From the NCBI GenBank assembly GCA_963590525.1, contig CAVAPV010000015.1:1-38828 (forward strand): a stretch of DNA of 38,828 nt, given 5' to 3'. Of the stretch, positions 1-7,686 are shown piece by piece. The DNA comes from W2P13-069 sp963590525. GTDB taxonomy: Bacteria > Actinomycetota > Coriobacteriia > Coriobacteriales > QAMH01. Every line of letters begins with the position of its first letter. Positions within the stretch are counted from its first letter, which is position 1. The notes under the pieces were generated by a model that saw nothing but the letters and a program-made list of their open reading frames with translations, searched no databases and was not told where the DNA came from. Both the position numbers and the translations under genes were made by a program.

Positions 1-77
1 TCGCCGTGGACTGCATCAAAGCGGTGCTGGCGATTATCATCGCCACAGCCGTACGTAAGGCTTTGCGCTGGGAGTAA
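1..77 (+). CDS. bioY: C-terminal fragment of a probable biotin transporter BioY
   Basis: Only the last 24 codons are present. They read from position 3 to the TAA at 75-77, and the gene starts outside the window. The visible peptide contains DCIKAVLAIIIATAVRK, which resembles the end of the last membrane helix of BioY, the substrate-binding S component of biotin ECF transporters. In many Gram-positive bacteria bioY lies next to birA, and birA is the next gene here, which supports the call. The fragment is too short for a firm assignment; any small membrane protein with a terminal helix remains possible. The last 13 coding bases and the three bases after the stop are repeated exactly at 404-419. 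Confidence 0.5.
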   Translation, partial: AVDCIKAVLAIIIATAVRKALRWE

Positions 78-96
78 GAGACTGCACGGTGCTGGC

Positions 97-239
97 AAAG
101 TGCGGGCGGTGGATGCGTGCTGCGCAACGCCTCGCGCAACCGTTTTCACGTATAGTTGCGCTTAAGCGAGCGCACGAGCGCCTGAAAGGCGCGAGCAGCG
201 AAGCGCGCTGGAGCAGCACGCATCCGCCGCCCGTGCTTT
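97..239. repeat. Long inverted repeat enclosing smaller hairpins (element 1)
   Basis: The arms at 97-123 and 213-239 pair over 27 positions when G-T (G-U) pairs are allowed: 24 Watson-Crick pairs and three wobbles. Inside are two perfect hairpins: GCGCAAC/GTTGCGC at 134-140 and 155-161, and GCGCCT-GAA-AGGCGC at 178-192. Wobble pairs in the stem would fit an RNA that is transcribed and folded, or simply a diverged DNA inverted repeat. Part of the left arm recurs downstream as a 30-base direct repeat (108-137 and 378-407, 28 of 30 identical). No protein-coding gene is evident. Confidence 0.75.
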
Positions 240-261
240 TCCGCGTTGCAAGAGTATTTTA

Positions 262-298
262 GTGCCGAGTCTGAGCGAAAGTCTGACTACGTCCTCTT
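262..298 (+). repeat. Direct repeat module, first copy
   Basis: A 24-base stretch beginning GTGCCGAGTCTGAGCGAAAG is identical at 262-285 and 563-586. Both copies are followed five or six bases later by GTCCTCTT (291-298 and 592-599). A degenerate third copy (GAGTCTGAGCGCAAGTTTG) lies at 15916-15934. The module is non-coding as far as can be seen. Confidence 0.8.
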
Positions 299-320
299 TG
301 TCAGCCACTGCAACCTACCC

Positions 321-339
321 GGGCTGGCAATGCCAGCCC
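321..339. repeat. Perfect short palindrome
   Basis: GGGCTGGCA and TGCCAGCCC pair perfectly around one central A. No T-run follows on either strand, so this does not look like an ordinary intrinsic terminator. It sits between the two large inverted-repeat elements of the bioY-birA gap. Confidence 0.6.
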
Positions 340-418
340 CTACACGTACCTGCGAATCACGGACAATCGGCACGGATGGTGGATGCGCGCCGCGCAACGC
401 CTCGCGCTGGGAGTAAGA

Positions 419-597
419 GCCAGCGCAGCGCAGCGCTGGCAGAGAGGATGGAGGCAGACGAGCGAATAGGAGGCAGATCGCGTGACAAGCGCCTGCGGTA
501 GCGAGGACTGTCTGAGCGCGAAGCGCGAGTTCCGCAGCTGCAGGTGCTTGTCGCGTGATCGGGTGCCGAGTCTGAGCGAAAGTCTGCCTCCGTCCTC
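419..597. repeat. Nested inverted-repeat element 2
   Basis: A small hairpin GCCAGCGC/GCGCTGGC (419-426 and 433-440) is followed by two nested long stems. The outer arms at 444-459 and 582-597 pair over 16 bases with one G-T wobble. The inner arms at 476-496 and 540-560 pair over 21 bases with three wobbles. The second copy of the direct repeat module (563-599) forms the right side of the outer stem. With 97-239 this fills most of the roughly 600-base gap between bioY and birA, in which I see no gene. Confidence 0.7.
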
Positions 598-691
598 TTC
601 GCCAATGCTACAACGGCAACGCTTTTATCGCCAACAATCGGCGCTATAGTTGAAGGCTCCAGCCAACGCAGACAAAAAAAGGAGCGCGCAG

Positions 692-1672
692 ATGGCCGTC
701 AAAGACCAAGTTCTCAGCTACCTCGAGCAACACAAGGGCTCCTTTGTGAGCGGCCCTGCGCTTGCAAGCCAGCTGGGGGTGTCGCGCAACACCGTGTGGA
801 AGGCCATCAAGGCACTTGAAGCGCAAGGTTATGCCATAGAGGGCGTTACCAACAAAGGCTACCGCCTGGCCACAGAATGCAGCATCCTTTCTGCCGCAAG
901 CATCGAACGCTATCTCGAGTGCGATGACATCCACGTCGAGTTTCACCAAAGCATCACGTCCACCAACGACCGCGCCAAAGAGCTCGCTGCCACCGGCGCA
1001 CCCCAAGGCACCCTCGTGGTGGCCGATTGCCAGACCGCAGGACGCGGCAGGCAAGGCAGGGTGTTTTACTCGCCACCCGGAAGCGGTGTCTATTTCAGCC
1101 TCATCCTGCGACCAAGCTTTGCATTATCAGATGTCACCTACATCACGAGCTATGCCGCCGTATGCGCAGCCCAGGCGATGGAGGAGATCTTTGGTGTCGA
1201 GGTGGCCATCAAATGGGTTAACGACATCTTCGTAGCCGGTCACAAGTGCTGCGGGATACTTACGGAGGCAGCCGTCTTACCAGAAACCGGCGGCGTGGAC
1301 TACGCCGTCGTGGGCATCGGCATCAACGTTGCCGCACCCAAGGGTGGTTTTCCCGAGCAGTTCAAAGAAGTGGCCCAAGCGCTCACACCGCATGGAGCCG
1401 ACGCTCAAGACGCTCGCGCGCGCCTCGTTGCCCGCATCGCAAGCCTCATGATGAGCGATGTGGAATCCATCCCCACCTGCCCGCATCTTGAAGCGTATCG
1501 CGCCCACAGCCTGCTAGACGGCAGGCGCGTGTGCGTCTACCGCGGATCGGCGAGCTTCGAAGCGCTCGTAATCGGCATCAACGACGACTTCACGCTTCAG
1601 GTTCGCCATGATGACGGCCACGAGGAAGCTCTCTCCTCTGGCGAGGTTCACATCCCCTCAAGCCAGCTCTAA
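692..1672 (+). CDS. birA: Bifunctional biotin-[acetyl-CoA-carboxylase] ligase / biotin repressor BirA
   Basis: The protein of 326 residues activates biotin to biotinyl-5'-AMP and attaches it to a lysine of biotin-dependent carboxylases. An N-terminal winged helix-turn-helix (about residues 1-62) should let it act as a biotin-responsive repressor, as in group II BirA proteins. The ligase domain shows the biotinyl-AMP loop GRGRQGR at 117-123, KWVND at 174-178 and a GIGINV segment. I chose the ATG at 692 because AAGGAG lies seven bases upstream and the family begins at this point; an in-frame ATG at 650 adds 14 residues but has no good ribosome site. The adjoining bioY suggests a biotin salvage unit, which BirA may itself repress. 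Confidence 0.95.
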   Translation: MAVKDQVLSYLEQHKGSFVSGPALASQLGVSRNTVWKAIKALEAQGYAIEGVTNKGYRLATECSILSAASIERYLECDDIHVEFHQSITSTNDRAKELAATGAPQGTLVVADCQTAGRGRQGRVFYSPPGSGVYFSLILRPSFALSDVTYITSYAAVCAAQAMEEIFGVEVAIKWVNDIFVAGHKCCGILTEAAVLPETGGVDYAVVGIGINVAAPKGGFPEQFKEVAQALTPHGADAQDARARLVARIASLMMSDVESIPTCPHLEAYRAHSLLDGRRVCVYRGSASFEALVIGINDDFTLQVRHDDGHEEALSSGEVHIPSSQL

Positions 1673-1772
1673 GCCGCAGCTACGATTTGCCGCCTCCCAG
1701 CAGCCCAGCGCCGCCAACACAACCGCGCGACACGCCCCAAGCGGCACCCGCAGACTTCCCCCTAACGCACAA

Positions 1773-1814
1773 CGCCCCCGCCTCGAAAAACTTCGAGACG
1801 GGGGCGCTTGCTTT
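1773..1814 (+). terminator. Terminator-like hairpin after birA
   Basis: A strong stem, CGCCCCCG...CTCGAA with TTCGAG...CGGGGGCG and a four-base loop, occupies 1773-1806 and is followed by CTTGCTTTA. The T-run is interrupted. It lies between convergent birA and cstA and may serve both strands. Confidence 0.7.
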
Positions 1815-1859
1815 ATGCCGGCAATAAGCAAGCCGGCGGCTAGTTAACCCTAATAGACC

Positions 1860-3662
1860 TTAGGCCTGCTGAACCTTGTTGCGGGACCTAGCACGCAGGA
1901 TTTGCTTGCCACCCTTGACGGCAAGGATGATAGCCAGGACAAAGAGCACCAAAGCCAAGATGAGCTGCGCGTACGGAGCCCAAGCGGGGGTGCCGGCGGC
2001 AACCATGGCGTCCAGAGAAGCGCTGTTCATGACAACGGCGAGCTTGGCCTTCATGGTGAGCACCAGAGAAGTCAAGGTCACGATGAGCATGAACACCATG
2101 GGGATGTAGAACATCTTGTTGTTGCGGCCCAAGTTGCCCAAGAAGGAGGCCACAGCCAGCAGCGCCAAGGCAGCCAGCAGCTGGTTGGCAGCGCCAAAGA
2201 GCGGCCAGATGTAAGCGTAGCCGGTAAGGCCAAGACCAACACCCAAGACAACGGTGACGACCGTTGCAAACAGCGGGTTGCAGACGACCTTCTTCCAGCC
2301 CTCGACGGTCTCGAGGGTCTCGTCGGCAGACAGGAACATCTCCTGGAACATCATGCGGCCGATACGAGTCGCCGTGTCCAGAGAGGTCAGGCAGAAGGCA
2401 GAGACAGCCAAGATCAGCAGGGAGTAGGCGATGGAGCCTGCCTCGCCGCCGATGGCGCCGATGCCGGGGATGACGCCGATCATCGCAGACAAGCCGCCTG
2501 CAAAGACCTGGGTCGGGGTGGTGTAGTCACCAGAGACGACGCTGTTCCAGACGTAGGCCACAGCGCACAAAGAGATGATGGCCAGCAAGCACTCCAGAAG
2601 CATGCCACCGTAGGCGATGGGCTGAGCCTCGGCCTCTTTGTCGAGCTGCTTGGAGGTGGTGCCGGAGGCAACCAAAGAGTGGAAGCCGGAGATTGCGCCG
2701 CAGGCGATGGTGATGAACAGCGCGGGGAACAGGAAGCCGCGGCCGGAGAAGACCGTTGCATCCGGGAACATCGTGGTGGTGTCAAACGCCGTGAACGCGG
2801 GAACCTCGGCAAAAGAGGTGTTGCCAAAAAGCGTAGCGCCCACGATACCCACGATAGAGAGGATGATGACGCCGTACAGCAGGTAGCTGGACAGGTAGTC
2901 GCGCGGCTGGAGCAAGATCCACACCGGTGCGACGGATGCGACAAAGATGTAGATGCCGATGATGAGCATCCAGACGTTGCTCTCGAGCTTGATCACGGGG
3001 AAGTTGTAACCCACGAAGACGATGACCACGATCACGACGATAGCCGCGCAGACGTTGGCGGCAGCGGGAACCTCGCGGCCGCGCACGACCAGGCCCCAGA
3101 TGACAGCTGCGACGATGAACAGCACAGAGATCATAGCGGTGCGGGTGTTGGCGACGTTTTCAACCAGCTCGCCGGTAGCGGCGTTGGTGGTGTAGGCGTC
3201 AAAGGTGCCGGCAACGATAGATGCAAAGGCGGCGACGACGAGCACCAGCGTCAAGAAGGAGAAGACGCTAAAGAGCTTCTTGGCAAGCGGGTCGATGTTT
3301 TTCTCGACAACAGCTGCCAGCGTTTGGCCCTTGTTGCGGATAGATGCAAAAAGGGCGCCAAAGTCGTGCATAGCGCCAAAGAAGATGCCGCCGATGAGAA
3401 CCCACAAGACAACGGGGACCCAGCCAAAGATAGCTGCCTGGATAGGGCCGTTGATGGGGCCGGCACCTGCGATAGAAGAGAAATGGTGGCCGATGACCAC
3501 GTAGGGCTTGGCGGGGACGTAGTCCACACCGTCTTCCAAAGTGTGAGCCGGCGTGATGTTGGCGTTATCCACGCCCCACTGCTTTGCAAGCCAGCCGCCG
3601 TAGAACACATAGCCGATCACCAAGATGACAGCGGCGATCAGCAAAAGGACCAATGCGTTCAT
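1860..3662 (-). CDS. cstA: Carbon starvation protein CstA family transporter
   Basis: A 600-residue polytopic membrane protein of the CstA family, which imports peptides or pyruvate (both have been reported for E. coli relatives). The N-terminal third holds the family hallmark GHHFSSIAGAGPINGPI at about residues 58-74, then FGW, GAMHDFGALF and SIRNKGQ. A dozen or more hydrophobic segments follow, and the C-terminus is basic. It is shorter than E. coli CstA (about 700 residues), as is common in Gram-positive members. The ATG at 3660-3662 follows TAAGGAGG, part of which forms the end of the upstream reading frame, so the two genes are probably translationally coupled. The substrate cannot be told from sequence. 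Confidence 0.93.
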   Translation of the reverse strand: MNALVLLLIAAVILVIGYVFYGGWLAKQWGVDNANITPAHTLEDGVDYVPAKPYVVIGHHFSSIAGAGPINGPIQAAIFGWVPVVLWVLIGGIFFGAMHDFGALFASIRNKGQTLAAVVEKNIDPLAKKLFSVFSFLTLVLVVAAFASIVAGTFDAYTTNAATGELVENVANTRTAMISVLFIVAAVIWGLVVRGREVPAAANVCAAIVVIVVIVFVGYNFPVIKLESNVWMLIIGIYIFVASVAPVWILLQPRDYLSSYLLYGVIILSIVGIVGATLFGNTSFAEVPAFTAFDTTTMFPDATVFSGRGFLFPALFITIACGAISGFHSLVASGTTSKQLDKEAEAQPIAYGGMLLECLLAIISLCAVAYVWNSVVSGDYTTPTQVFAGGLSAMIGVIPGIGAIGGEAGSIAYSLLILAVSAFCLTSLDTATRIGRMMFQEMFLSADETLETVEGWKKVVCNPLFATVVTVVLGVGLGLTGYAYIWPLFGAANQLLAALALLAVASFLGNLGRNNKMFYIPMVFMLIVTLTSLVLTMKAKLAVVMNSASLDAMVAAGTPAWAPYAQLILALVLFVLAIILAVKGGKQILRARSRNKVQQA

Positions 3663-3669
3663 GACTCGT

Positions 3670-4329
3670 TTACCTCCTTAAAAACTTCTTCTTGCCAGTG
3701 GTCGCAAAACCGGCGTTGTTCTCGAGCAACGGCTTCATGGTCTTGCCCATGGCATTAGTCGTAACCTGTTTCTCAGCCAGGTCGATAACGCAGAGCCTGA
3801 GCTCTGCCCAACCCTGCAGCCCCAGCTTGTAGGTCTTGTGGTACTTGGTCTTCTTAAGACGGCGCACCACAGCGGGGTCTGCCTGCTTGGCGATGATCAC
3901 CAACGAGACGTAGCTGGTCATGTGGTTGGGCTTGGGCTCGACTTTGAGCGTGGCCTTCTCCTTCATGAACTCCAGCAGGTCTTCAAAGCACGCCTCGTCT
4001 AGCACGGGTGTCGTCGCAAAAAACAGGTACTCATGAGCTGCGACTTCCCAAAGCTTCGCTTTCTTGACGAGAATGTACTTCTCGCCAACAGAGTGAAACT
4101 CCGCGTAACCTCCAAAGCGTCGTCCGGCGTACTCGTAGTCGCGAGTCACGTCGAAAAACGCCTCGTGGGCAGCGAGCAATCGTTCCAGCACCAGATCCGT
4201 ATCGTCATCGTGCTGGCAGGCGTCTGGGTTGGTAGAACCCGTGGCACCAACGTTGCTCATAGCGCCTTCATCGCCGTTTTGGGCGGTTTGGCACCGAGTC
4301 TTTCCCGTTTGCTGGTCTTCCAGCGGCAT
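3670..4329 (-). CDS. Protein of unknown function co-transcribed with cstA
   Basis: A soluble protein of up to 219 residues that I do not recognise. No signal peptide or membrane segment is visible. The first 45 or so residues are polar and acidic and probably disordered. A compact domain follows with AHEAFFDVTRDYEYAGRRF, a central EYLFFAT strand and a basic C-terminus. Its last three codons and stop contain the Shine-Dalgarno sequence of cstA, so the pair should be translated in step. That suggests a regulator or partner of the transporter, but this is inference from position only. The ATG at 4327-4329 has AAAGGAAAGG upstream; an in-frame ATG at 4260 is a possible later start. Confidence 0.75.
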   Translation of the reverse strand: MPLEDQQTGKTRCQTAQNGDEGAMSNVGATGSTNPDACQHDDDTDLVLERLLAAHEAFFDVTRDYEYAGRRFGGYAEFHSVGEKYILVKKAKLWEVAAHEYLFFATTPVLDEACFEDLLEFMKEKATLKVEPKPNHMTSYVSLVIIAKQADPAVVRRLKKTKYHKTYKLGLQGWAELRLCVIDLAEKQVTTNAMGKTMKPLLENNAGFATTGKKKFLRR

Positions 4330-4470
4330 TGCAGGCCTTTCCTTTTGGCTGTGAAACGCACATGAGACTAATGAAACAGCTTTGAAACTTTGTTACATCC
4401 GTGTTAACTGGATGTTTTCGAGCTGCATTCTCGGTGAGGTGTGGAGATTGCATGCAGATTTGGCTTCGCA

Positions 4471-4510
4471 TAAACAAAAAAACAAGCCCGAGGCGTGCAC
4501 CCCGGGCTTG
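4471..4510 (-). terminator. Rho-independent terminator of nifSU
   Basis: Read on the minus strand, CAAGCCCG and CGGGCTTG (4503-4510 and 4483-4490) form an eight-pair stem around a 12-base loop. A run of eight T follows. It lies just past the nifU stop. Confidence 0.85.
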
Positions 4511-4538
4511 CTTGCAAGCGCTTTGCGGCTGTCAGGCT

Positions 4539-5066
4539 TTAGAAGATGGAGTACTCGCCGTAATCCTCTTTGTCTTCTTCCTCTGCCATGGCGCGGGCCT
4601 CGGCGGCCTCTGCTGCAGCGATCTCTTCTGGAGAGGCGTCCTCGTAGACGTCCTCCTTGGGCTTTTCCAGGCCCTCGATGACGATGTTGTGCTTCTCGGC
4701 GTAATCCCACAGCGCGGCGTGGATGGACTCCTCGGCCAGCAACGAGCAGTGGACCTTGATCTTGGGCAAGCCGTCCAAGGCCTCCATAACGGCCTTGTTG
4801 GTGACCTTGAGGGCTTCCTCGATGGTCTTGCCGATGATCATCTCGGTTGCCATGGAGCTGGTGGCGATCGCAGCGCCGCAGCCAAAGGTCTTGAACTTGG
4901 CGTCTTTGATGACATGGGTCTCGTCGTCGATATCCAGGTAGATGCGCATGATGTCGCCGCAAACCGCGTTGCCCACGGTGCCAACGCCAGATGCGTCTTC
5001 GATGGTACCCACGTTGCGCGGGTTGGTGTAGTGGTCGACGACTTTGTCGCTGTAGCTCATTGCCAT
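4539..5066 (-). CDS. nifU: Fe-S cluster assembly scaffold NifU/IscU
   Basis: A 175-residue scaffold on which Fe-S clusters are built from sulfur supplied by the adjacent cysteine desulfurase. The three ligand cysteines are in place: C36 in GNAVCGD (with conserved D38), C63 in TFGCGAAIA and C107 in KVHCSLLAEE. The last 40 or so residues are an unusual acidic, alanine- and glutamate-rich tail ending in DYGEYSIF. It is not the NFU or ferredoxin domain of classical NifU and its role is unknown. The ATG at 5064-5066 is preceded by AAGGAG at good spacing; a further in-frame ATG lies two codons later. The gene follows nifS by 71 bases and ends at a strong terminator. Confidence 0.95.
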   Translation of the reverse strand: MAMSYSDKVVDHYTNPRNVGTIEDASGVGTVGNAVCGDIMRIYLDIDDETHVIKDAKFKTFGCGAAIATSSMATEMIIGKTIEEALKVTNKAVMEALDGLPKIKVHCSLLAEESIHAALWDYAEKHNIVIEGLEKPKEDVYEDASPEEIAAAEAAEARAMAEEEDKEDYGEYSIF

Positions 5067-5137
5067 GATGGCTCTCTCCTTCTCTTTAAAAGCGGCGCGC
5101 GAGGCACCGCCGCAGCTTGTCTTTGCAGCGCTGGCGC

Positions 5138-6337
5138 TTAGGCCTGCTGTTTCTTCTTCTCCTCGGCGATGAAGTCCTCCCAAAGGGGGCTCATCTCGCG
5201 CAAGCCGGCGATTGCCGGGACGAGCACGTCGACCATGTAATCGATGTCTTCGAGCGTGGTCTCGCGGCCCAAGGTGATGCGCAGGGAGCCGTGGGCTTTC
5301 TCATGCGGCAAGCCAATTGCCAGCAAGACATGGCTGGGATCAAGCGAACCGCTGGTGCAGGCGCTGCCGCTGCTGGCGCAGATGCCCTTGGCGCCCAAAC
5401 GCAAAAGCATGCCCTCGCCCTCGATGAACTCGAAGGAGATGTTGACGTTGTTGGCAAGGCGCTTGGTGGGATGGCCGTTTAGGAAGCAGTGCGGGATCTC
5501 TGCCGTGATGCGGCTGATGGCATGGTCGCGCAGCTTGGCCTGACGCTCGTGCTCGGCCTCGCGCTCGGCGTCTGCCAAGACGGCTGCCTTGGCAAAGCCG
5601 ATGATGCCTGCGGTGTTCTCGGTCGTGGCGCGCTTGCCGCGCTCTTGGCCGCCGCCGTGGATGAGGTTGTCGATGCGCACGCCGCGCTTGACATAGAGCA
5701 TGCCCACGCCCTTGGGGCCGTAGAGCTTATGGCCGCTGGCGCTCATGAGGTCGATGCCCATCTCCTGGACGTCGATCTTCTCATGGCAAAACGCCTGCAC
5801 GGCGTCTGTATGGAAGATGACCTTGTGCTCGTGGGCGATGGCAGCGAGCTCCTTGATGGGCTCGATGGTGCCGATCTCGTTGTTGGCAAACATGATGGAG
5901 GCCATGACGGTGTCCGGGCGGATGGCAGCCTCGAACTCGGCCGGGTCGACCAGACCGTACTTGTCGACGGGCAGGTAGGTGACCTCGAACCCGTTGCGCT
6001 CCAAGAACTCGCAGGTGTGCAAGATGGCATGATGCTCGATCTTGGTGGTGATGAGGTGCTTGCCCTTCTTGTCCTTATAGGCGTTCATGACACCCTTGAT
6101 AGCCCAGTTGTCTGCCTCGGAGCCACCGGAGGTAAAGAAGACCTCGGTGGGCTTGGCCGCGTTGATGACGCGGGCGACGTCCTCGCGGGCGGCCTGAATG
6201 GCGTCTTGGGTCTCCTGGCCCAGCTGGTAGATGGCGCTGGGGTTGCCAAACTTCTCGGTGAAGTAAGGAAGCATCGCCTCAACGACCTCTGGGCGGCAAG
6301 GCGTTGTTGCCGCGTTATCCAAATAGATGGTCTTCAT
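5138..6337 (-). CDS. nifS: Cysteine desulfurase NifS/IscS
   Basis: A 399-residue class-V aminotransferase-fold enzyme. It uses pyridoxal phosphate to take sulfur from cysteine, giving alanine and an enzyme persulfide for Fe-S assembly on the NifU scaffold downstream. The N-terminus IYLDNAATTP is typical, the PLP lysine is K204 in SGHKLYGPKG, and the persulfide cysteine is C327 in the loop ASSGSACTSGS. The start at 6335-6337 has AGGAG five bases upstream. The gene is first of a two-gene nifS-nifU operon. No iscA, hscBA or fdx follows, so this appears to be the minimal version common in anaerobes. A promoter and a palindrome lie in the 225-base upstream gap. Confidence 0.96.
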   Translation of the reverse strand: MKTIYLDNAATTPCRPEVVEAMLPYFTEKFGNPSAIYQLGQETQDAIQAAREDVARVINAAKPTEVFFTSGGSEADNWAIKGVMNAYKDKKGKHLITTKIEHHAILHTCEFLERNGFEVTYLPVDKYGLVDPAEFEAAIRPDTVMASIMFANNEIGTIEPIKELAAIAHEHKVIFHTDAVQAFCHEKIDVQEMGIDLMSASGHKLYGPKGVGMLYVKRGVRIDNLIHGGGQERGKRATTENTAGIIGFAKAAVLADAEREAEHERQAKLRDHAISRITAEIPHCFLNGHPTKRLANNVNISFEFIEGEGMLLRLGAKGICASSGSACTSGSLDPSHVLLAIGLPHEKAHGSLRITLGRETTLEDIDYMVDVLVPAIAGLREMSPLWEDFIAEEKKKQQA

Positions 6338-6440
6338 AGCTCTCCTATCGGCATGCCGGAAAACCCGGCCTCTCTCACGCGCGCCTAGGCGCGTTTTTCA
6401 CAATGATTGCCGCTGCAAAAACCTGCAGCTAACTAGGAAT

Positions 6441-6468
6441 AAAATACGCGCCTTTTGCACGAGGTCAA
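6441..6468 (-). promoter_or_regulatory. Probable sigma-A promoter of nifSU
   Basis: On the minus strand TTGACC (6463-6468) and TATTTT (6441-6446) are separated by 16 bases. They lie about 105-130 bases upstream of the nifS start. Confidence 0.55.
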
Positions 6469-6492
6469 CAGGTGAATCGTAACGAAACGTCA

Positions 6493-6516
6493 AATTCCTA
6501 CCTTTTACTAGGAATT
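6493..6516. promoter_or_regulatory. Perfect palindrome upstream of the nifSU promoter
   Basis: AATTCCTA (6493-6500) and TAGGAATT (6509-6516) form a perfect inverted repeat around eight bases. A single half-site, TAGGAAT, recurs at 6434-6440, just downstream of the -10 element. The arrangement suggests a regulator site, perhaps for an Rrf2-type protein; the factor is unknown. Confidence 0.5.
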
Positions 6517-6562
6517 CAAACCCGAGCTGCCGCAAACAACACCGTAAAGCGCGGATAGAGCA

Positions 6563-7516
6563 CTACTTGAAGAACTCGCTTTTGGTAAAGATGAGCGCGG
6601 TCACAACGCTTACGCCGATGGCGATGCCAAAGGGCGCAAGCCAAGAGTCCACCAAGGGAAGGCTGCCTGTGTTCATGCCGTAGAAGCTAAAGATGATGGT
6701 GGGCACAGCCAAAACCAAGGTGATGACGGTCAAACGACGGATGGTCACGTTCATGTTGTTGGAGATGATGCTTGCAAACGCGTCCATGGAGCCGTTTAGG
6801 ATCTTAGTGGAGATATCGCACATCTCGGCTGCCTGGCGCGCCTCGATCAAGACGTCTTCAAGGAGCTCTTCCTCGTCATCGCTAAAGCGAATCAGGCGGC
6901 CCTGGGCGAGCTTTGCCAGCACGGCCTCAAAGCTTTTGAGGCTTGTAGAAAAGTACACCAAGGACTTCTCCAAACCCAGCATCTTGATGAGCTCGGAGTT
7001 GCGCAGCTCCTGGCGCAAGACGCGCTCGTTGGCCTTGAACTGGCGGTCGATGTCGCGCAAGGCGGTGAGGTAGCGGCGCGCGATCTTCATGAGCATGTCC
7101 AACATGAGACGAGGATGGCGGCCCTGGTGGTTGCCGCGACGGCGCTGCGTGAGGCTGTGGACGGTCTCGTTGTAGCGCAGGCTCACCGTGACAAAGAGGC
7201 GGCGCTTGGGCAGCATCAATATAGACAGCGGATGCGTGTCGTACTGGGTGATGGCGCTGTCCATGGTCTCTGACCTGTCCTCGACAAAGGGGCAGTCGAC
7301 GATGATGAGCGTTTGGCGCTCGTCTTCATCGTAGTCAACGTGCGAATGTTCCTCGTCGTCAAGGGCGGCTGCGGCAAACTCGGGCACGACGCCCAGCTGC
7401 GTGGACAGCCATTCGCGCTCCTCGGGGTTGGGGGCCACGACGTTTACCCAGCAGTCCTCTTCTACAGCGTCGATCTGGGTGATCTCTCCATCTACAAACT
7501 TGTAGTAGTCGATCAT
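6563..7516 (-). CDS. corA: CorA-family magnesium/divalent cation transporter
   Basis: A 317-residue protein with the CorA layout: a large cytoplasmic N-terminal domain with long helices, then two membrane helices at the C-terminus. The signature YGMNTG (G280-M281-N282) closes the first membrane helix and forms the selectivity loop. The second helix runs from about 293 to 309 and ends in a short FTKSEFFK tail. The protein should be a pentameric Mg2+ (or Co2+/Ni2+) channel in the cell membrane. The ATG at 7514-7516 has GGGGAGG upstream. The gene lies on the same strand as nifSU but is separated from it by 225 bases with their own promoter. Confidence 0.92.
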   Translation of the reverse strand: MIDYYKFVDGEITQIDAVEEDCWVNVVAPNPEEREWLSTQLGVVPEFAAAALDDEEHSHVDYDEDERQTLIIVDCPFVEDRSETMDSAITQYDTHPLSILMLPKRRLFVTVSLRYNETVHSLTQRRRGNHQGRHPRLMLDMLMKIARRYLTALRDIDRQFKANERVLRQELRNSELIKMLGLEKSLVYFSTSLKSFEAVLAKLAQGRLIRFSDDEEELLEDVLIEARQAAEMCDISTKILNGSMDAFASIISNNMNVTIRRLTVITLVLAVPTIIFSFYGMNTGSLPLVDSWLAPFGIAIGVSVVTALIFTKSEFFK

Positions 7517-7616
7517 TTTCGCACCTCCCCGGTCCCTGAAAACAGCATTGTGAATGATACGCCGCGCCCTTGGATTTGTGGTTTACAAATACGCAAGAGG
7601 GCAAAAGCGACACATC

Positions 7617-7663
7617 GTCAAAAACAAATGCCGCACCCGGGCAAACAGCCCCAAGCGCGGCAT
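7617..7663 (-). terminator. Terminator after trxA
   Basis: On the minus strand ATGCCGC and GCGGCAT (7657-7663 and 7628-7634) pair, with a GGGC/GCCC inner stem, and are followed by TTGTTTTTG. It lies 24 bases past the trxA stop. Confidence 0.65.
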
Positions 7664-7686
7664 CGATCCTTGCAAGAACGGCAGTC

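Noticed and set aside
97..600. CRISPR array
   Set aside because: Repeats are few, irregularly spaced and form long inverted stems, with no unit of repeat plus spacer and no cas genes nearby.
1902..3758. 618-residue open frame opposite cstA
   Set aside because: It is the antisense of a clear membrane protein gene; its composition, rich in aspartate, glutamine and histidine, is what antisense of hydrophobic codons gives.
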